Of a stretch of DNA of 39,693 bases, positions 30,900 to 39,486 are shown piece by piece. This stretch comes from Terriglobia bacterium (lineage in GTDB: Bacteria; Acidobacteriota; Terriglobia; Terriglobales; Acidobacteriaceae): the NCBI GenBank assembly GCA_020073285.1, contig JAIQFM010000015.1, positions 1 to 39,693 on the forward strand. Direction: 5' to 3'. Positions within the stretch are counted from its first letter, which is position 1. Each line of letters starts with the position of its first letter. Made by a program: the position numbers and the translations under genes. Under the pieces are notes generated by a model. The model was not told the origin of the DNA and searched no databases. It was given only the letters and a program-made list of their open reading frames with translations.

Positions 30900-31871
30900 A
30901 TGCCCCGCTCGATGGCGCAGGAACACAAGGACATCCTCAAGCAGCCGCCGCCCAAGACGCCGCCGTGGCGAACCTCGCGGCGCATCGGAATTCACACCTC
31001 GACCGCGGGTGGCGTGGCGAGCGCCGCCGAGCGCGCCTACCGCCTCGGGTGCAGCGCGTTCCAGATTTTTTCTTCCAGTCCGCGGCAGTGGGCGCCGTAC
31101 CAGCTCAGCGGGCCACAGTGCCAGGCGATGAATAGCTTGCGCGCCAAATACGACCTGAAGCCGCTTGTGATCCACGCCAACTATCTGGTGAACCTGGCGG
31201 GAGGGAACCCGGAGTTTCATCGCAAATCCATCGCATCGTTCCGCGGCGAGATTGAACGCGGCCTCGCCTTGTGCGCCGATTACCTAGTGCTGCATCCGGG
31301 CTCGTTTCGTGGCATGAGTTGGGAACAGGGGCTGGCAAAGGTGGCAGCGTCACTGGTGGAAGCGACCGAGGGCTACGACCTGCGCCGCGGCGGGCTGACT
31401 ATCCTGATTGAAAACACTGCCGGCGCAGAATTCTCGCTAGGCGGCAGCTTCGAGCAGGTGGCGGCGCTGGTGGGCGTGCTGCGCGACTATGTCCCGATCG
31501 CCGCCTGCATCGATACCTGCCACACGCACGTCGCGGGCTATGACATCGTGAGCGAGAAAGGGTACGAGCAAACGCTCACGCACCTTGGCGCGACCGTCGG
31601 CCTGAAAAATGTACCAGTGTGGCATTGCAACGACGCCAAGGCGGCGCGCGGCTCCCATCTGGACCGCCACCAACACATCGGGCAGGGAACCATTGGGCTG
31701 GAGCCGTTCCGGCGGCTGCTCAACGATCCGCGGCTTGCCCACTGCGCCTTCATCGCCGAAACGCCGATTGATAATCCCGGAGACGACTTGCGCAATGTCG
31801 AGGCGCTGAAATCGCTGGTGGAGGATGGCAAACCGCGCTCGGCGCGAAAGCGTGAAAAGACACGCAGTTGA
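30900..31871 (+). CDS. nfo: Endonuclease IV (AP endonuclease)
   Basis: A metal-dependent DNA-repair nuclease that cuts 5' of abasic sites. The 323-residue TIM barrel shows all expected ligand segments: VIHANYLVN (His), LVLHPGS (His), ILIENTAG (Glu), CIDTCHTH (Asp, His), VWHCNDAKA (His, Asp), LDRHQHIGQG (Asp, His) and FIAETP (Glu). An N-terminal extension of about 25 residues is rich in Pro and Lys. No ribosome site precedes ATG 30900 or ATG 30912; a heptamer array ends just before the start. It is divergent from cysK with 108 bp between. Confidence 0.95.
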   Translation: MPRSMAQEHKDILKQPPPKTPPWRTSRRIGIHTSTAGGVASAAERAYRLGCSAFQIFSSSPRQWAPYQLSGPQCQAMNSLRAKYDLKPLVIHANYLVNLAGGNPEFHRKSIASFRGEIERGLALCADYLVLHPGSFRGMSWEQGLAKVAASLVEATEGYDLRRGGLTILIENTAGAEFSLGGSFEQVAALVGVLRDYVPIAACIDTCHTHVAGYDIVSEKGYEQTLTHLGATVGLKNVPVWHCNDAKAARGSHLDRHQHIGQGTIGLEPFRRLLNDPRLAHCAFIAETPIDNPGDDLRNVEALKSLVEDGKPRSARKREKTRS

Positions 31872-31881
31872 GGTGAGACGA

Positions 31882-31907
31882 TGCGCGCGACCGCAGCCGG
31901 CCGCGCA
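31882..31907. terminator. Possible bidirectional hairpin between nfo and the secreted-protein cluster
   Basis: TGCGCG and CGCGCA pair across a 14-nt interior with a further CCG/CGG pairing. It lies between convergent genes, but there is no T-tract, so activity is uncertain. Confidence 0.25.
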
Positions 31908-31917
31908 CATAGTCAAC

Positions 31918-32835
31918 TTACTTCATCTGGAAATTCCGAGGATCGAGCGCGACGTTATTCATAACATTCGTGAACGTATTGATGTAGCGTTGTAACCTTC
32001 GCCTATCGCCGACTGCAGCCTCATAATCAATCTCGTATGTTGTCGGCAGCGTAAGGCCGTCGAAGGTCTTGAACTCGGAGAAGGTCTGAACCACCGCATA
32101 GTAGATCATCACGGAGTCCGGCGCGGCCGCCTGCAGCCCACTGACCCCAGGGACGTTGCGACGATAGGGAACCGGACGGGATACTCTAGGAGCGGATTTT
32201 GCAATCGTGAGCACATGGCGATAGCTGTCCTGATGGAAATACAGGCGAATGTCCATATCAGTGCGTTCTCTTGGCTGATACTGGATTTCGTGCAAGTTCT
32301 CCCCATTCATGGTCTTCAAGCCGTTGTATATCAGCTTTGCACCGCGCAGTCCCGGATCCAGCAGCGGCCACGCGGTGGAAAGGGTGCCCTCGAGCAATCC
32401 TCCGCTAAGGACTGCGCTGCCTTCGTTGTAAAGAAAAAACCCAAGGGGGGAGCGATCGATGCAGATGGGGAACCCGCTGAAATCCACAAAGCAGGTGCCG
32501 GGGTAGGCTTGGATTTCGATCTTGCTCCCGTCGGTCACGATGTCTTCGCCGGGATAGGCCGGGTGTCTGTACTTGAGGACCAGGCGAACTTTTTCGGCCT
32601 CCGACACCACGGTAGCTTGGCCCTCCAGCGAAGGTGGAAGAGTGTCGGTCAACTGCAAGAACTTCGACTTGCCCTCGGCGACGCGCGTCCTTACTGCCGC
32701 TCGAGCCTCCGCCGTTCCGATGGAAGCCACGTGACGGGCAATCACCTGCTCTTACGTGAGTTTTTCCTCGGCAGCGACGTTCACGGCCGCCACCGATATC
32801 AGCAGTACTGCCACTATGGAACGAAGGCATCGCAC
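31918..32835 (-). pseudogene. Secreted LolA-like paralogue, copy 3 of the tandem set, broken by a nonsense codon
   Basis: The third gene of a tandem triplet. From GTG 32835 the frame encodes a good signal peptide (RCLRSIVAVLLISVAAVNVAAEEKLT), then TAA at codon 28 where the intact copies have Leu (KLTLEQVI). The same frame continues after the stop to a full-length match: EQVIARHVASIG, RTRVAEGKSKF, GLLEGTLSTAWPLLDP, YNGLKTMNGENLHEIQY, and LDPRNFQMK at the end. Restart at GTG 32745 would give a protein without signal peptide. It is more diverged than its sisters, with extra segments such as the PICIDRSPLGF stretch. Loss of export is the likely result, unless the stop is read through or is a sequencing error. 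Confidence 0.8.
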
Positions 32836-32848
32836 CTTCGAGGCTCCC

Positions 32849-33685
32849 TTACTTGATTTCAAAGGTCTTCGGGTCGAGCGGCACGTTATTGACTACGTCA
32901 TTAAAGGTGTTGGTGTAGCGCTGGTGCGCCTGGCTTTGACCTTCCAAGTCATAGCGGATCTGGAAAGTAGTGGGGAAGGTCATGCCGTCGAACTGGGCGA
33001 AATTGGAGAAGCGCTCTTCCACGCGGTAGCGGATCTCCTGTTGGGAGGCGTTCGCCACTTCGCCGCCAGTGCTCAGCTGCGGGCTCAGTGTGAGCTTGGC
33101 GATGGTGAGCACGTGCCGGAAATCCTCTTTGCTGAAATACAGCCGGATGTCAAGATCGGTGCGCTTTTTCGGCTCGTAGCGCACTTCGTGCAATTGCTGT
33201 CCGTCAATCATCTTCAAGCCGTTGTAAGTGAGCTTGGCAGCGTGCCGCTTGGAATCGAGCAGGGGCCAGGCGGTGGAAAGCGTACCCTCGAACAGGCCCT
33301 CGGTTAACAGGGCAGTGCCCTGGTTATAGATGAAAGAGCCGAGGGCGGAGCGTTGCGGCTGGCCGTAGACATGGATTTTGTTGCCGTCGGCGAGCATGTC
33401 TTCGCCGGTATAGTTCGGGTTGGGGTATTTCAGGACCAGCCGGCTGTTGCCGGCCTGTGAGACTACAGTGACCTTTCCCTCGATATAGCCGCCGGCATTG
33501 ACGATCTCGAATTTCGATTTGCCTTCGGCCACCCGCGTCTTCGCCTTGGCCAGCGCCTCCGGCTTCCCGATGGAAGCCAAGTGCCTGGCGATCACCTGCT
33601 CCAAGGTGAGTTTTTCGTCGGCCGCGAGCGCCGCTACCGCCGCCGTCATGAGCATCACCGCGAGCGCTTGTCGCACGAATTGCAT
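32849..33685 (-). CDS. Secreted LolA-like paralogue, copy 2
   Basis: A 278-residue exported protein of unknown function. The signal peptide is MQFVRQALAVMLMTAAVAALAAD. The mature chain starts with a helix KLTLEQVIARHLASIG, then beta-rich sequence: VAEGKSKFEIVNAGG, SRLVLKYPNPNY, GTLSTAWPLLD, LTYNGLKMIDGQQLHEVRY, RLYFSKEDFRHVLTI, and the ending DPKTFEIK. The layout recalls periplasmic lipoprotein-carrier folds (LolA/LolB), but this is structural analogy only. It follows copy 1 by 21 bp and precedes the broken copy by 13 bp, so the three form one transcript. Confidence 0.8.
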   Translation of the reverse strand: MQFVRQALAVMLMTAAVAALAADEKLTLEQVIARHLASIGKPEALAKAKTRVAEGKSKFEIVNAGGYIEGKVTVVSQAGNSRLVLKYPNPNYTGEDMLADGNKIHVYGQPQRSALGSFIYNQGTALLTEGLFEGTLSTAWPLLDSKRHAAKLTYNGLKMIDGQQLHEVRYEPKKRTDLDIRLYFSKEDFRHVLTIAKLTLSPQLSTGGEVANASQQEIRYRVEERFSNFAQFDGMTFPTTFQIRYDLEGQSQAHQRYTNTFNDVVNNVPLDPKTFEIK

Positions 33686-33706
33686 CGTCCCGTCGCCCGA
33701 GTCCCC

Positions 33707-34609
33707 TTACTTGATTTCGAAGCTGTGCGGATCCAGTGACACGTTGTTGATCACGTCCTTAATGGTAGTGGTGTACCGCTGGTGTGCCTGCCGCTGGCCT
33801 TCCAAGTCATAGCGGATCTGGAAGGTAGTGGGGAAGGTCATGCCGTCGAACTGGGCGAAGTCGGAGAAGCGCTCCTCGATCCGGTACCGGATCACCGACT
33901 GCGCTGCGTTCGCCGCCTCGGGGCCACTCGACATCGCCGCCGTGAGGGGACCTATGGTACCGCCTTGGAGAGCCGCATCGGGAGATACATTGCTGACCAG
34001 CCGCGGGCTGACCGTGAGGTTGGCGATGGTGAGCACGTGGCGGAAGTCGTCCTTGCTGAAGTACAGACGAATCTCAATGTCGGTACGCTTTTTCGGCTCG
34101 TAGCGCACTTCGTGCAACTGCTGCCCGTCAATCGTCTTCAGGCCGTTGTAGGTGACCTTGGCGGAGCGAAGCTTAGGATCAAGCAGAGGCCAGGCAGTGG
34201 AAAGCGTGCCCTCAAGCAGGCCCTCGGTCAACAGGGGAGTGCCCTGGTTGTAGATGAAGAATCCCAGCGCGGAGCGCTGCGGGCGTCCGAAAACCTGAAC
34301 CTTGTTGCCGTCGGTGATCATATCTTCGCCGGGATAGTCCGGTTTGGGGAATTTCATGACCAGCCGATTGTTCGCGGCCAGTGAGGCCACCGTGGCCTTT
34401 CCCTCGATATAACCGCCAGCATTGACGTTCTCGAACTTCGATCTACCCTCGGCCACGCGCGTCTGCACCTTGGCCAGCGCCTCCGGCGTTCCGATGGAAG
34501 CAAGATGTTTGGCAATCACCTGCTGCAACGTGAGCTGCTGGTCAGCCGCCGCCGCCATCGCCGACCCCATGATTACCATCAGAGCTATCGCTACTCGCAA
34601 GAATCGCAT
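33707..34609 (-). CDS. Secreted LolA-like paralogue, copy 1
   Basis: The first gene of the tandem set, 300 residues. ATG 34609 has AGGGAGAAG just upstream and starts the signal peptide MRFLRVAIALMVIMGSAMAAAAD; the frame is open further back, but those 35 residues look non-coding. The body closely matches copy 2 (LTLQQVIAKHLASIG, PQRSALGFFIYNQGTPLLTEG, IDGQQLHEVRYEPKKRTD). It differs by an insert of about 22 residues near 215-240, rich in Ala, Ser and Gly. Function unknown. The high similarity of copies 1 and 2 points to fairly recent duplication. Confidence 0.82.
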   Translation of the reverse strand: MRFLRVAIALMVIMGSAMAAAADQQLTLQQVIAKHLASIGTPEALAKVQTRVAEGRSKFENVNAGGYIEGKATVASLAANNRLVMKFPKPDYPGEDMITDGNKVQVFGRPQRSALGFFIYNQGTPLLTEGLLEGTLSTAWPLLDPKLRSAKVTYNGLKTIDGQQLHEVRYEPKKRTDIEIRLYFSKDDFRHVLTIANLTVSPRLVSNVSPDAALQGGTIGPLTAAMSSGPEAANAAQSVIRYRIEERFSDFAQFDGMTFPTTFQIRYDLEGQRQAHQRYTTTIKDVINNVSLDPHSFEIK

Positions 34610-34926
34610 AAGCTTCTCCCTGTCGCTTAAGAATATGAATATGTGTGTACTTAGCACTTTGCATCCGGAACCCGGCAAAATCAACAGCTCTTTTCTTGGG
34701 CCGTGGTGACGCATCGGCCAGCGTCTTTAAGCGGCCTGAAGCTGGAAGTACCCTCGGCCACCTACGTCTAACACCAATAATGCAAACACCAACTCTGCAC
34801 GGTCGAGGCGGCGAACTCGATTATTAGTTGCAAATTCGTCGCGCACGTTTCCCAAGAGAGGACTACCGCGGCCGCCGAAACCGCTGTTGTAAAATCAAGG
34901 TTTATTGCTTCAGGAACAAGGCACTC
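34610..34926. other. 317-bp intergenic stretch before leuS
   Basis: Divergent gap between the secreted-protein set and leuS. It holds the ribosome site of the minus-strand gene at its left edge and a possible -10 (TAAAAT, 34890-34895) for leuS. No gene, repeat array or riboswitch was recognised. Confidence 0.5.
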
Positions 34927-37467
34927 ATGGCCGATACGCCGCAGATTCCCGACCGTCGCGAAGAGCGCTACGATCCCCAGCCGATCGAGAAGAAATGGTC
35001 GGCCCGCTTCGAGGCCGACCCAGCGCTCTATCGCGCCGAGCCGCCCAGCAGCGACAAAGCGAAATACTACGTCCTGGAAATGCTGCCGTATCCCAGCGGC
35101 GCGCTGCACATGGGGCACGTGCGCAATTACTCCATCGGCGACGCGCTGGCGCGCTACATGTGGATGAAGGGGTATAACGTGCTCCATCCGATGGGGTGGG
35201 ATTCGTTCGGTTTGCCGGCGGAAAACGCGGCCATCAAGGCCGGGGTGCAGCCGCGCGAGTGGACTCTGCGCAACATCGCGCACATGAAGTCGCAGATGAA
35301 GCGGCTCGGCTTTGCCTACGACTGGGAGCGCGAAGTCACTACCTGCCTGCCCGAGTACTATCGCTGGAACCAGTGGTTCTTCCTGAAGCTTTACGAGCGC
35401 GGGCTCGCCTACCGCAAGAAGAGCAAAGTGAACTGGTGCCCGGAATGCGCCACCGTGCTGGCCAACGAGCAGGTGGTGCACGGCTGCTGCTGGCGGCATG
35501 AAACCACGCCGGTAGAGCAGCGCGAGCTGGAGCAGTGGTTCCTGCGCATCACCGATTATGCCGAAGAGTTGTTGCGCGACCTCGACCAGCTCAGCGGATG
35601 GCCGGAAAAAGTCCGCATCATGCAGCAGAACTGGATCGGCCGCAGCGAGGGAGCGCTGGCCGATTTCCCGGTCGAAGATACGGCGGAGAAGATCGCCGTC
35701 TTCACCACGCGCATTGACACGATCTACGGTGCGACTTCCATCCAGCTTGCGCCCGAGCACCCGATGACCGGCAAACTGGTGGCGGACGACGCCGACCTGC
35801 GCGCGCAAGTCGACGGGTTGTTGACGGAGCAGCGCAAGGCGAAGGAAGTCGGCGACGTGGGCGCCATCGAGAAGCACGGCGTTTTCACCGGCCACTATGC
35901 CATCAACCCGTTCAACCAGGAGAAGGTGCCCATCTGGGTGGCGAACTACATCCTGATGGACTACGGCACGGGCGCGATCATGTCGGTGCCGGCGCACGAT
36001 GAGCGCGATTACGAGTTCGCGAAAAAGTACGACTTGGAAATCCGCGTGGTCGTCCTGCCGCGCCGGGAGGGCTTAACCGACGCCGAAAAATCCTCGGACG
36101 CCACCATTCCCTACAGCGGTACGGATTCGCTGCTCATCAACTCCGGCGAGTTCAGCGGGCTGGGCTGCAACGAAGCCATGCCGAAGATGGCCGCGTACGC
36201 GCGGGAGCACGGCTTCGGCAAGCCGACGGTCACGTATCGCCTGAAGGACTGGGGCATCTCGCGCCAGCGCTACTGGGGCACGCCAATCCCGATGCTGTAC
36301 TGCGAGCGCTGCGGTATTGTGCCCGTGCCGGAGAGAGATTTACCGGTCAGGCTGCCGGAAGGTGTCGAGATCACGCTGACCGGCGGGTCGCCGCTCGGTC
36401 GGTTGCCCGAGTGGGTGAATACCAAATGCCCGAGATGCGGCGGCGCGGCGCGGCGCGAAACCGACACCATGGACACGTTCGTGGATTCGTCCTGGTACTT
36501 CTATCGCTACACCGACGCTGGCAACGATCGCGCCCCGTTCGATAGCCGGGTTGCGAACTATTGGTTCCCCATCGAGCAGTACATTGGCGGCGTGGAGCAC
36601 GCCATCCTGCACTTGATCTATTCGCGCTTCTGGACCAAGTTCATGCGCGACCTGGGGCTGGTGGCGAATTCCGAGCCGGCGCAGCGCCTATTCACGCAGG
36701 GCATGGTGATCAAGGACGGCGCCAAGATGTCGAAATCGCTGGGCAACGTGGTCGCGCCCGACGACATGGTAGCCCGCTATGGCGCCGATGCCACGCGCCT
36801 GTACACGCTGTTCGCCGCGCCGCCCGACCGCGACCTCGACTGGCAGGACGCCGGGGTCAAGGGCGTGCAGGACTTTCTCTCTCGCGTGTACCGCTTCGTC
36901 GTCGCCAGGGCGAAGCCGGCCGAGGACGGATGGCGCGGCGACGTGCCCGCCGAACTTTCGCCGGAAGCGCGCCGCATGCAGCGCCGCCTGCACCAGACGA
37001 TCAAGCGCATCAGCGACGAATTCATCGGGCGCTGGCACTTCAATACCTGCGTGTCGGCGCTGATGGCGCTGGTCAACGAGTTCTACCTCCTGCGCCCGGA
37101 GATCGAACGTGGTCTCATTCCTTTGCCGCTGCTCGCCGAAGCGCAACGCAACCTCGTATTGCTGCTGCATCCGTTCGCACCGTACTTGGCGCACGAATTG
37201 TGGGAAATGCTGGGTGAGAAGAGCGATCTGCTGCGTCATGGGTGGCCGCAATACGACCCGGCCCTGGCGCGCGAAGAGGAAATCGAGATCGTGGTCCAGG
37301 TGAACGGGAAAATCCGTGCCCGCCTGATGGTCGCCGCCGATGCCGGCGAGGAAGATGTGCGACATCTCGCGCTGAACGATCCCAAGGTGGTCTCGTCGCT
37401 TGATGGCAAGAAGATCGTCAAGGCGATCGTCGTCCCGCACAAGCTGGTGAACATCGTCGTGAAATAG
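34927..37467 (+). CDS. leuS: Leucyl-tRNA synthetase
   Basis: Charges tRNA-Leu with leucine; class Ia. The HIGH motif is HMGH in [13 protein letters not shown] near residue 60, and KMSKS is in [12 protein letters not shown] near 600. The editing domain CP1 lies between them with the conserved [15 protein letters not shown]. The WCPECATVL zinc-like knuckle and the leucine-specific insertion near 445-500 (CERCG, CPRCGG) are present. Length of 846 residues is typical of bacterial LeuS. ATG 34927 starts the conserved [12 protein letters not shown] region; the upstream 33 in-frame residues are not conserved. The 317-bp gap from 34610 to 34926 shows no T-box or hairpin; a weak -10-like TAAAAT lies at 34890. 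Confidence 0.97.
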   Translation: MADTPQIPDRREERYDPQPIEKKWSARFEADPALYRAEPPSSDKAKYYVLEMLPYPSGALHMGHVRNYSIGDALARYMWMKGYNVLHPMGWDSFGLPAENAAIKAGVQPREWTLRNIAHMKSQMKRLGFAYDWEREVTTCLPEYYRWNQWFFLKLYERGLAYRKKSKVNWCPECATVLANEQVVHGCCWRHETTPVEQRELEQWFLRITDYAEELLRDLDQLSGWPEKVRIMQQNWIGRSEGALADFPVEDTAEKIAVFTTRIDTIYGATSIQLAPEHPMTGKLVADDADLRAQVDGLLTEQRKAKEVGDVGAIEKHGVFTGHYAINPFNQEKVPIWVANYILMDYGTGAIMSVPAHDERDYEFAKKYDLEIRVVVLPRREGLTDAEKSSDATIPYSGTDSLLINSGEFSGLGCNEAMPKMAAYAREHGFGKPTVTYRLKDWGISRQRYWGTPIPMLYCERCGIVPVPERDLPVRLPEGVEITLTGGSPLGRLPEWVNTKCPRCGGAARRETDTMDTFVDSSWYFYRYTDAGNDRAPFDSRVANYWFPIEQYIGGVEHAILHLIYSRFWTKFMRDLGLVANSEPAQRLFTQGMVIKDGAKMSKSLGNVVAPDDMVARYGADATRLYTLFAAPPDRDLDWQDAGVKGVQDFLSRVYRFVVARAKPAEDGWRGDVPAELSPEARRMQRRLHQTIKRISDEFIGRWHFNTCVSALMALVNEFYLLRPEIERGLIPLPLLAEAQRNLVLLLHPFAPYLAHELWEMLGEKSDLLRHGWPQYDPALAREEEIEIVVQVNGKIRARLMVAADAGEEDVRHLALNDPKVVSSLDGKKIVKAIVVPHKLVNIVVK

Positions 37468-37508
37468 GTCGGTGCTTCCACGTTGGCGCCAGGGTGAGCG
37501 CGCGGGAC

Positions 37509-37514
37509 TACAAT
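37509..37514 (+). promoter_or_regulatory. Possible -10 element for the SYLF gene
   Basis: TACAAT lies 28 bp before the GTG start at 37542. A TTGGCG occurs 20 bp further upstream, which is too far for a standard -35. Confidence 0.3.
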
Positions 37515-37541
37515 GTTCGCGAACTCCCGAAGAGGTGTACT

Positions 37542-38228
37542 GTGCGCAAGTTGATCGCGGTCGCCGTGATGCTGTCCATCGCCGTTCCCCTGTTGGCGCA
37601 GAAAAAAGAACGGGAGCGCCTGCAGGAAGCGGGCACGGTGATGAAAGAAATCCTCAACATCCCCGAAGGAATCCCGCAAAACATTCTCAATAAGGCGGAG
37701 TGCGTAATTGTGTTTCCGTCGGTGCTGAAGTTCGCTATCGGCATCGGCGGCAGCTACGGCCGCGGCGCCATTACCTGCCGTACGGGCGCGAAGCATAATG
37801 GCCCATGGAGCGCACCCGCCATGATGGCCCTGGAAGGCGGCAACATCGGCATTCAACTCGGCGGCCAGGCCACCGACTTCGTGCTGCTGGTGATGAACGA
37901 CCGCGGCGCCGATTCCGTGCTCTCCAGCAAGATCAAACTCGGGGCAGATGCCGCCGCCGCCGCCGGTCCTAAGGGACGCGACGCCGCTGCCGCCACCGAT
38001 ATCGTCATGCGCGCCGAAATCCTCAGCTACTCGCGCTCGCGCGGCCTGTTTGCCGGCGTGTCGCTGGAAGGTTCCACGCTTCGCGGCGATGGCGGCGCCA
38101 ACAAGAACCTGTATGGGAAGAGCCTGAGCGCGCGCGACATCGTGCAGCGCGGCAGAGTCGGCATGCCGGCGGCGGGCAGGGAACTGATCAACGTGCTGAC
38201 GCGGAAATCCCCCAAACGCGCAAGCTGA
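37542..38228 (+). CDS. SYLF-domain (Ysc84-type) lipid-binding protein
   Basis: A 228-residue exported protein with the SYLF/DUF500 domain known to bind phospholipids. GTG 37542 has AGAGG six bases before it and gives a signal peptide RKLIAVAVMLSIAVPLLAQ. The domain starts with an amphipathic helix IPQNILNKAECVIVFPSVLK, followed by IGGSYGRGAITCR, GGNIGIQLGGQATDFVLLVMN, and SYSRSRGLFAGVSLEGSTL. These glycine-rich segments match the family. It follows leuS by 74 bp in the same direction but has its own leader. Likely periplasmic; role in bacteria not established. Confidence 0.9.
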   Translation: MRKLIAVAVMLSIAVPLLAQKKERERLQEAGTVMKEILNIPEGIPQNILNKAECVIVFPSVLKFAIGIGGSYGRGAITCRTGAKHNGPWSAPAMMALEGGNIGIQLGGQATDFVLLVMNDRGADSVLSSKIKLGADAAAAAGPKGRDAAAATDIVMRAEILSYSRSRGLFAGVSLEGSTLRGDGGANKNLYGKSLSARDIVQRGRVGMPAAGRELINVLTRKSPKRAS

Positions 38229-38233
38229 GGATT

Positions 38234-38314
38234 GGTTTTCGGTTCACGGTTTTCGGTTGTCGGTGGCAATCCGTGCCGGCAACCGTAAACCGACAACCGT
38301 GAACCGATAACCGT
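38234..38314. repeat. Inverted pair of heptamer arrays
   Basis: Five 7-mers of GGTTNNN type (38234-38268, for example GGTTTTC, GGTTCAC) face five of AACCG type (38280-38314, for example CAACCGT, GAACCGA). Period seven is kept in both arms, so a long imperfect hairpin can form. The right arm ends at the base before the ATG of the next gene. Confidence 0.9.
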
Positions 38315-39217
38315 ATGCACGTACGCGCCGGATTTCGCGCCGTTCTTCGCCAGCCCGCTCTGGCGCTGGGCGAAATCGCCTGGCGCTGGGCGTTCGGCGC
38401 AGCTGCGTGGATACTGGCGATCTTTGCCGTTCGCCGCACTTTGGCGCAAGTGGACATCACGCAAGTCGAATTGCTCATCGCCCGCCACAGCGACCTGTTC
38501 CTGATTGCCGACGCGAGCGCGCGCATCATCGTTCAAGTACTGCCGCAGTTGGCGCGCGAGTGCCTGGTGCTTTTGCCCGCGATCGCAGTTCTGTGGGTCG
38601 TCGCCGCCACCCTCGGCCGCGCCGTCACGCTGAATGCGCTTGCTCCGGACGGCCACGCGGCAAGATGGAGCGCTCTCACCGCGCTGCACTTGTTCCGCGC
38701 CCTGTTCACGCTTGCGACTCTCATCGCATGGTTCGGCAGTCTATTGCTGGCGGGCCTCGCCATGCCCGCCCAGAATCCCGCCACCGCCGTGATCATCGGT
38801 GTGTTGTCCGCCGCACTGGTCGGGTTCTTCTGGTCCGTCGTGAACTGGTTCCTGGCGCTCGCTCCCATTTGGATCGTGCGCGACGGCCGCACGGCGCTGA
38901 AATCGATCTCCGATTCTCTGGGCCTGTACCGCCGCAACCCCGGCCCGTACGCGGGAATCGCGGCGTGGTTCGGGCTGTTCCGCGCGATTGCATTCGTGGG
39001 AGCGTTCACCGCGGCCCTGATCGGCGTGCAGGCGTCAGCGGAGGCCGCGATCGCACTCTGCGTGGTCATTGCCTTGATTTATTTCGCCGTCGCCGATTTC
39101 CTCTACATCGCGCGCCTGGCGGCGTTCGTGGCTTTGGACGAAAGCTGTCAGCTCTCAGCTATCGGCTCTCAGCCCCTTACACCTGCGCCCGAGGCGATGC
39201 CTTCGCCCGAGCATTAG
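38315..39217 (+). CDS. Polytopic membrane protein of unknown function
   Basis: A 300-residue inner-membrane protein with about six hydrophobic spans, near 22-40, 85-105, 130-150, 158-190, 215-240 and 243-270. The first cytoplasmic segment is Arg-rich. Conserved polar sites between spans (WRWAFG, PIWIVRDGRTALKSISDSLGLYRRNP) recall DUF4013/YIP1-like proteins, but no family is claimed. No ribosome site precedes ATG 38315, which directly follows a heptamer array. The C-terminus runs into another heptamer array (39143-39177), and the stop codon is supplied by dispersed repeat copy 2. Both gene ends thus appear shaped by repeats. Confidence 0.75.
   Translation: MHVRAGFRAVLRQPALALGEIAWRWAFGAAAWILAIFAVRRTLAQVDITQVELLIARHSDLFLIADASARIIVQVLPQLARECLVLLPAIAVLWVVAATLGRAVTLNALAPDGHAARWSALTALHLFRALFTLATLIAWFGSLLLAGLAMPAQNPATAVIIGVLSAALVGFFWSVVNWFLALAPIWIVRDGRTALKSISDSLGLYRRNPGPYAGIAAWFGLFRAIAFVGAFTAALIGVQASAEAAIALCVVIALIYFAVADFLYIARLAAFVALDESCQLSAIGSQPLTPAPEAMPSPEH
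39143..39177. repeat. Heptamer array inside the membrane-protein gene
   Basis: Five 7-mers such as AGCTGTC and AGCTCTC run through the 3' end of the coding region and encode the SCQLSAIGSQPL part of the tail. Confidence 0.75.
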
Positions 39218-39348
39218 AGCAGTTTCAGAATCGGTGTAACCGAGAGAGGAAACACCGAGATCCTTCGACTCGGGTTTCCCGCGCTGGAGAGAGCGCGCGG
39301 GAGCCCTCCCTCGCTCAGGATGACATCAGGGTACGTCAACTGTGGAAC
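39215..39348 (+). repeat. Dispersed intergenic element, copy 2
   Basis: Shares ends and the identical 30-bp block (about 39255-39284) with 17556-17719; the middle is shorter. Its first bases (TAG) form the stop codon of the membrane-protein gene. Confidence 0.85.
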
Positions 39349-39352
39349 TGCC

Positions 39353-39425
39353 ACAATCGCCAATCGGCCATCGACAATCGGCAATGATGTTGCGTGAATT
39401 GAACGCTGATAGCTGACAACTGATC
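39353..39425. repeat. Two heptamer arrays before guaA
   Basis: 39353-39387 has units such as ACAATCG and CCAATCG; 39405-39425 has GCTGATA, GCTGACA and ACTGATC. Both keep period seven and lie directly after the dispersed repeat. Confidence 0.8.
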
Positions 39426-39486
39426 GCTTTTGCTACCCTGATGCTTGTCCCTTTACTCCGCCCCGGAATATCTGAGACATTACAAA

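Noticed and set aside
34610..34926. T-box leader for leuS
   Set aside because: No specifier stem, conserved T-box sequence or terminator pair was found.
34768..35997. 409-codon open frame opposite leuS
   Set aside because: Shadow of the leuS gene, His/Arg-rich and without motifs.
38234..39425. CRISPR-like array
   Set aside because: Repeats are seven bases with no spacers and variable units; no cas genes are present.
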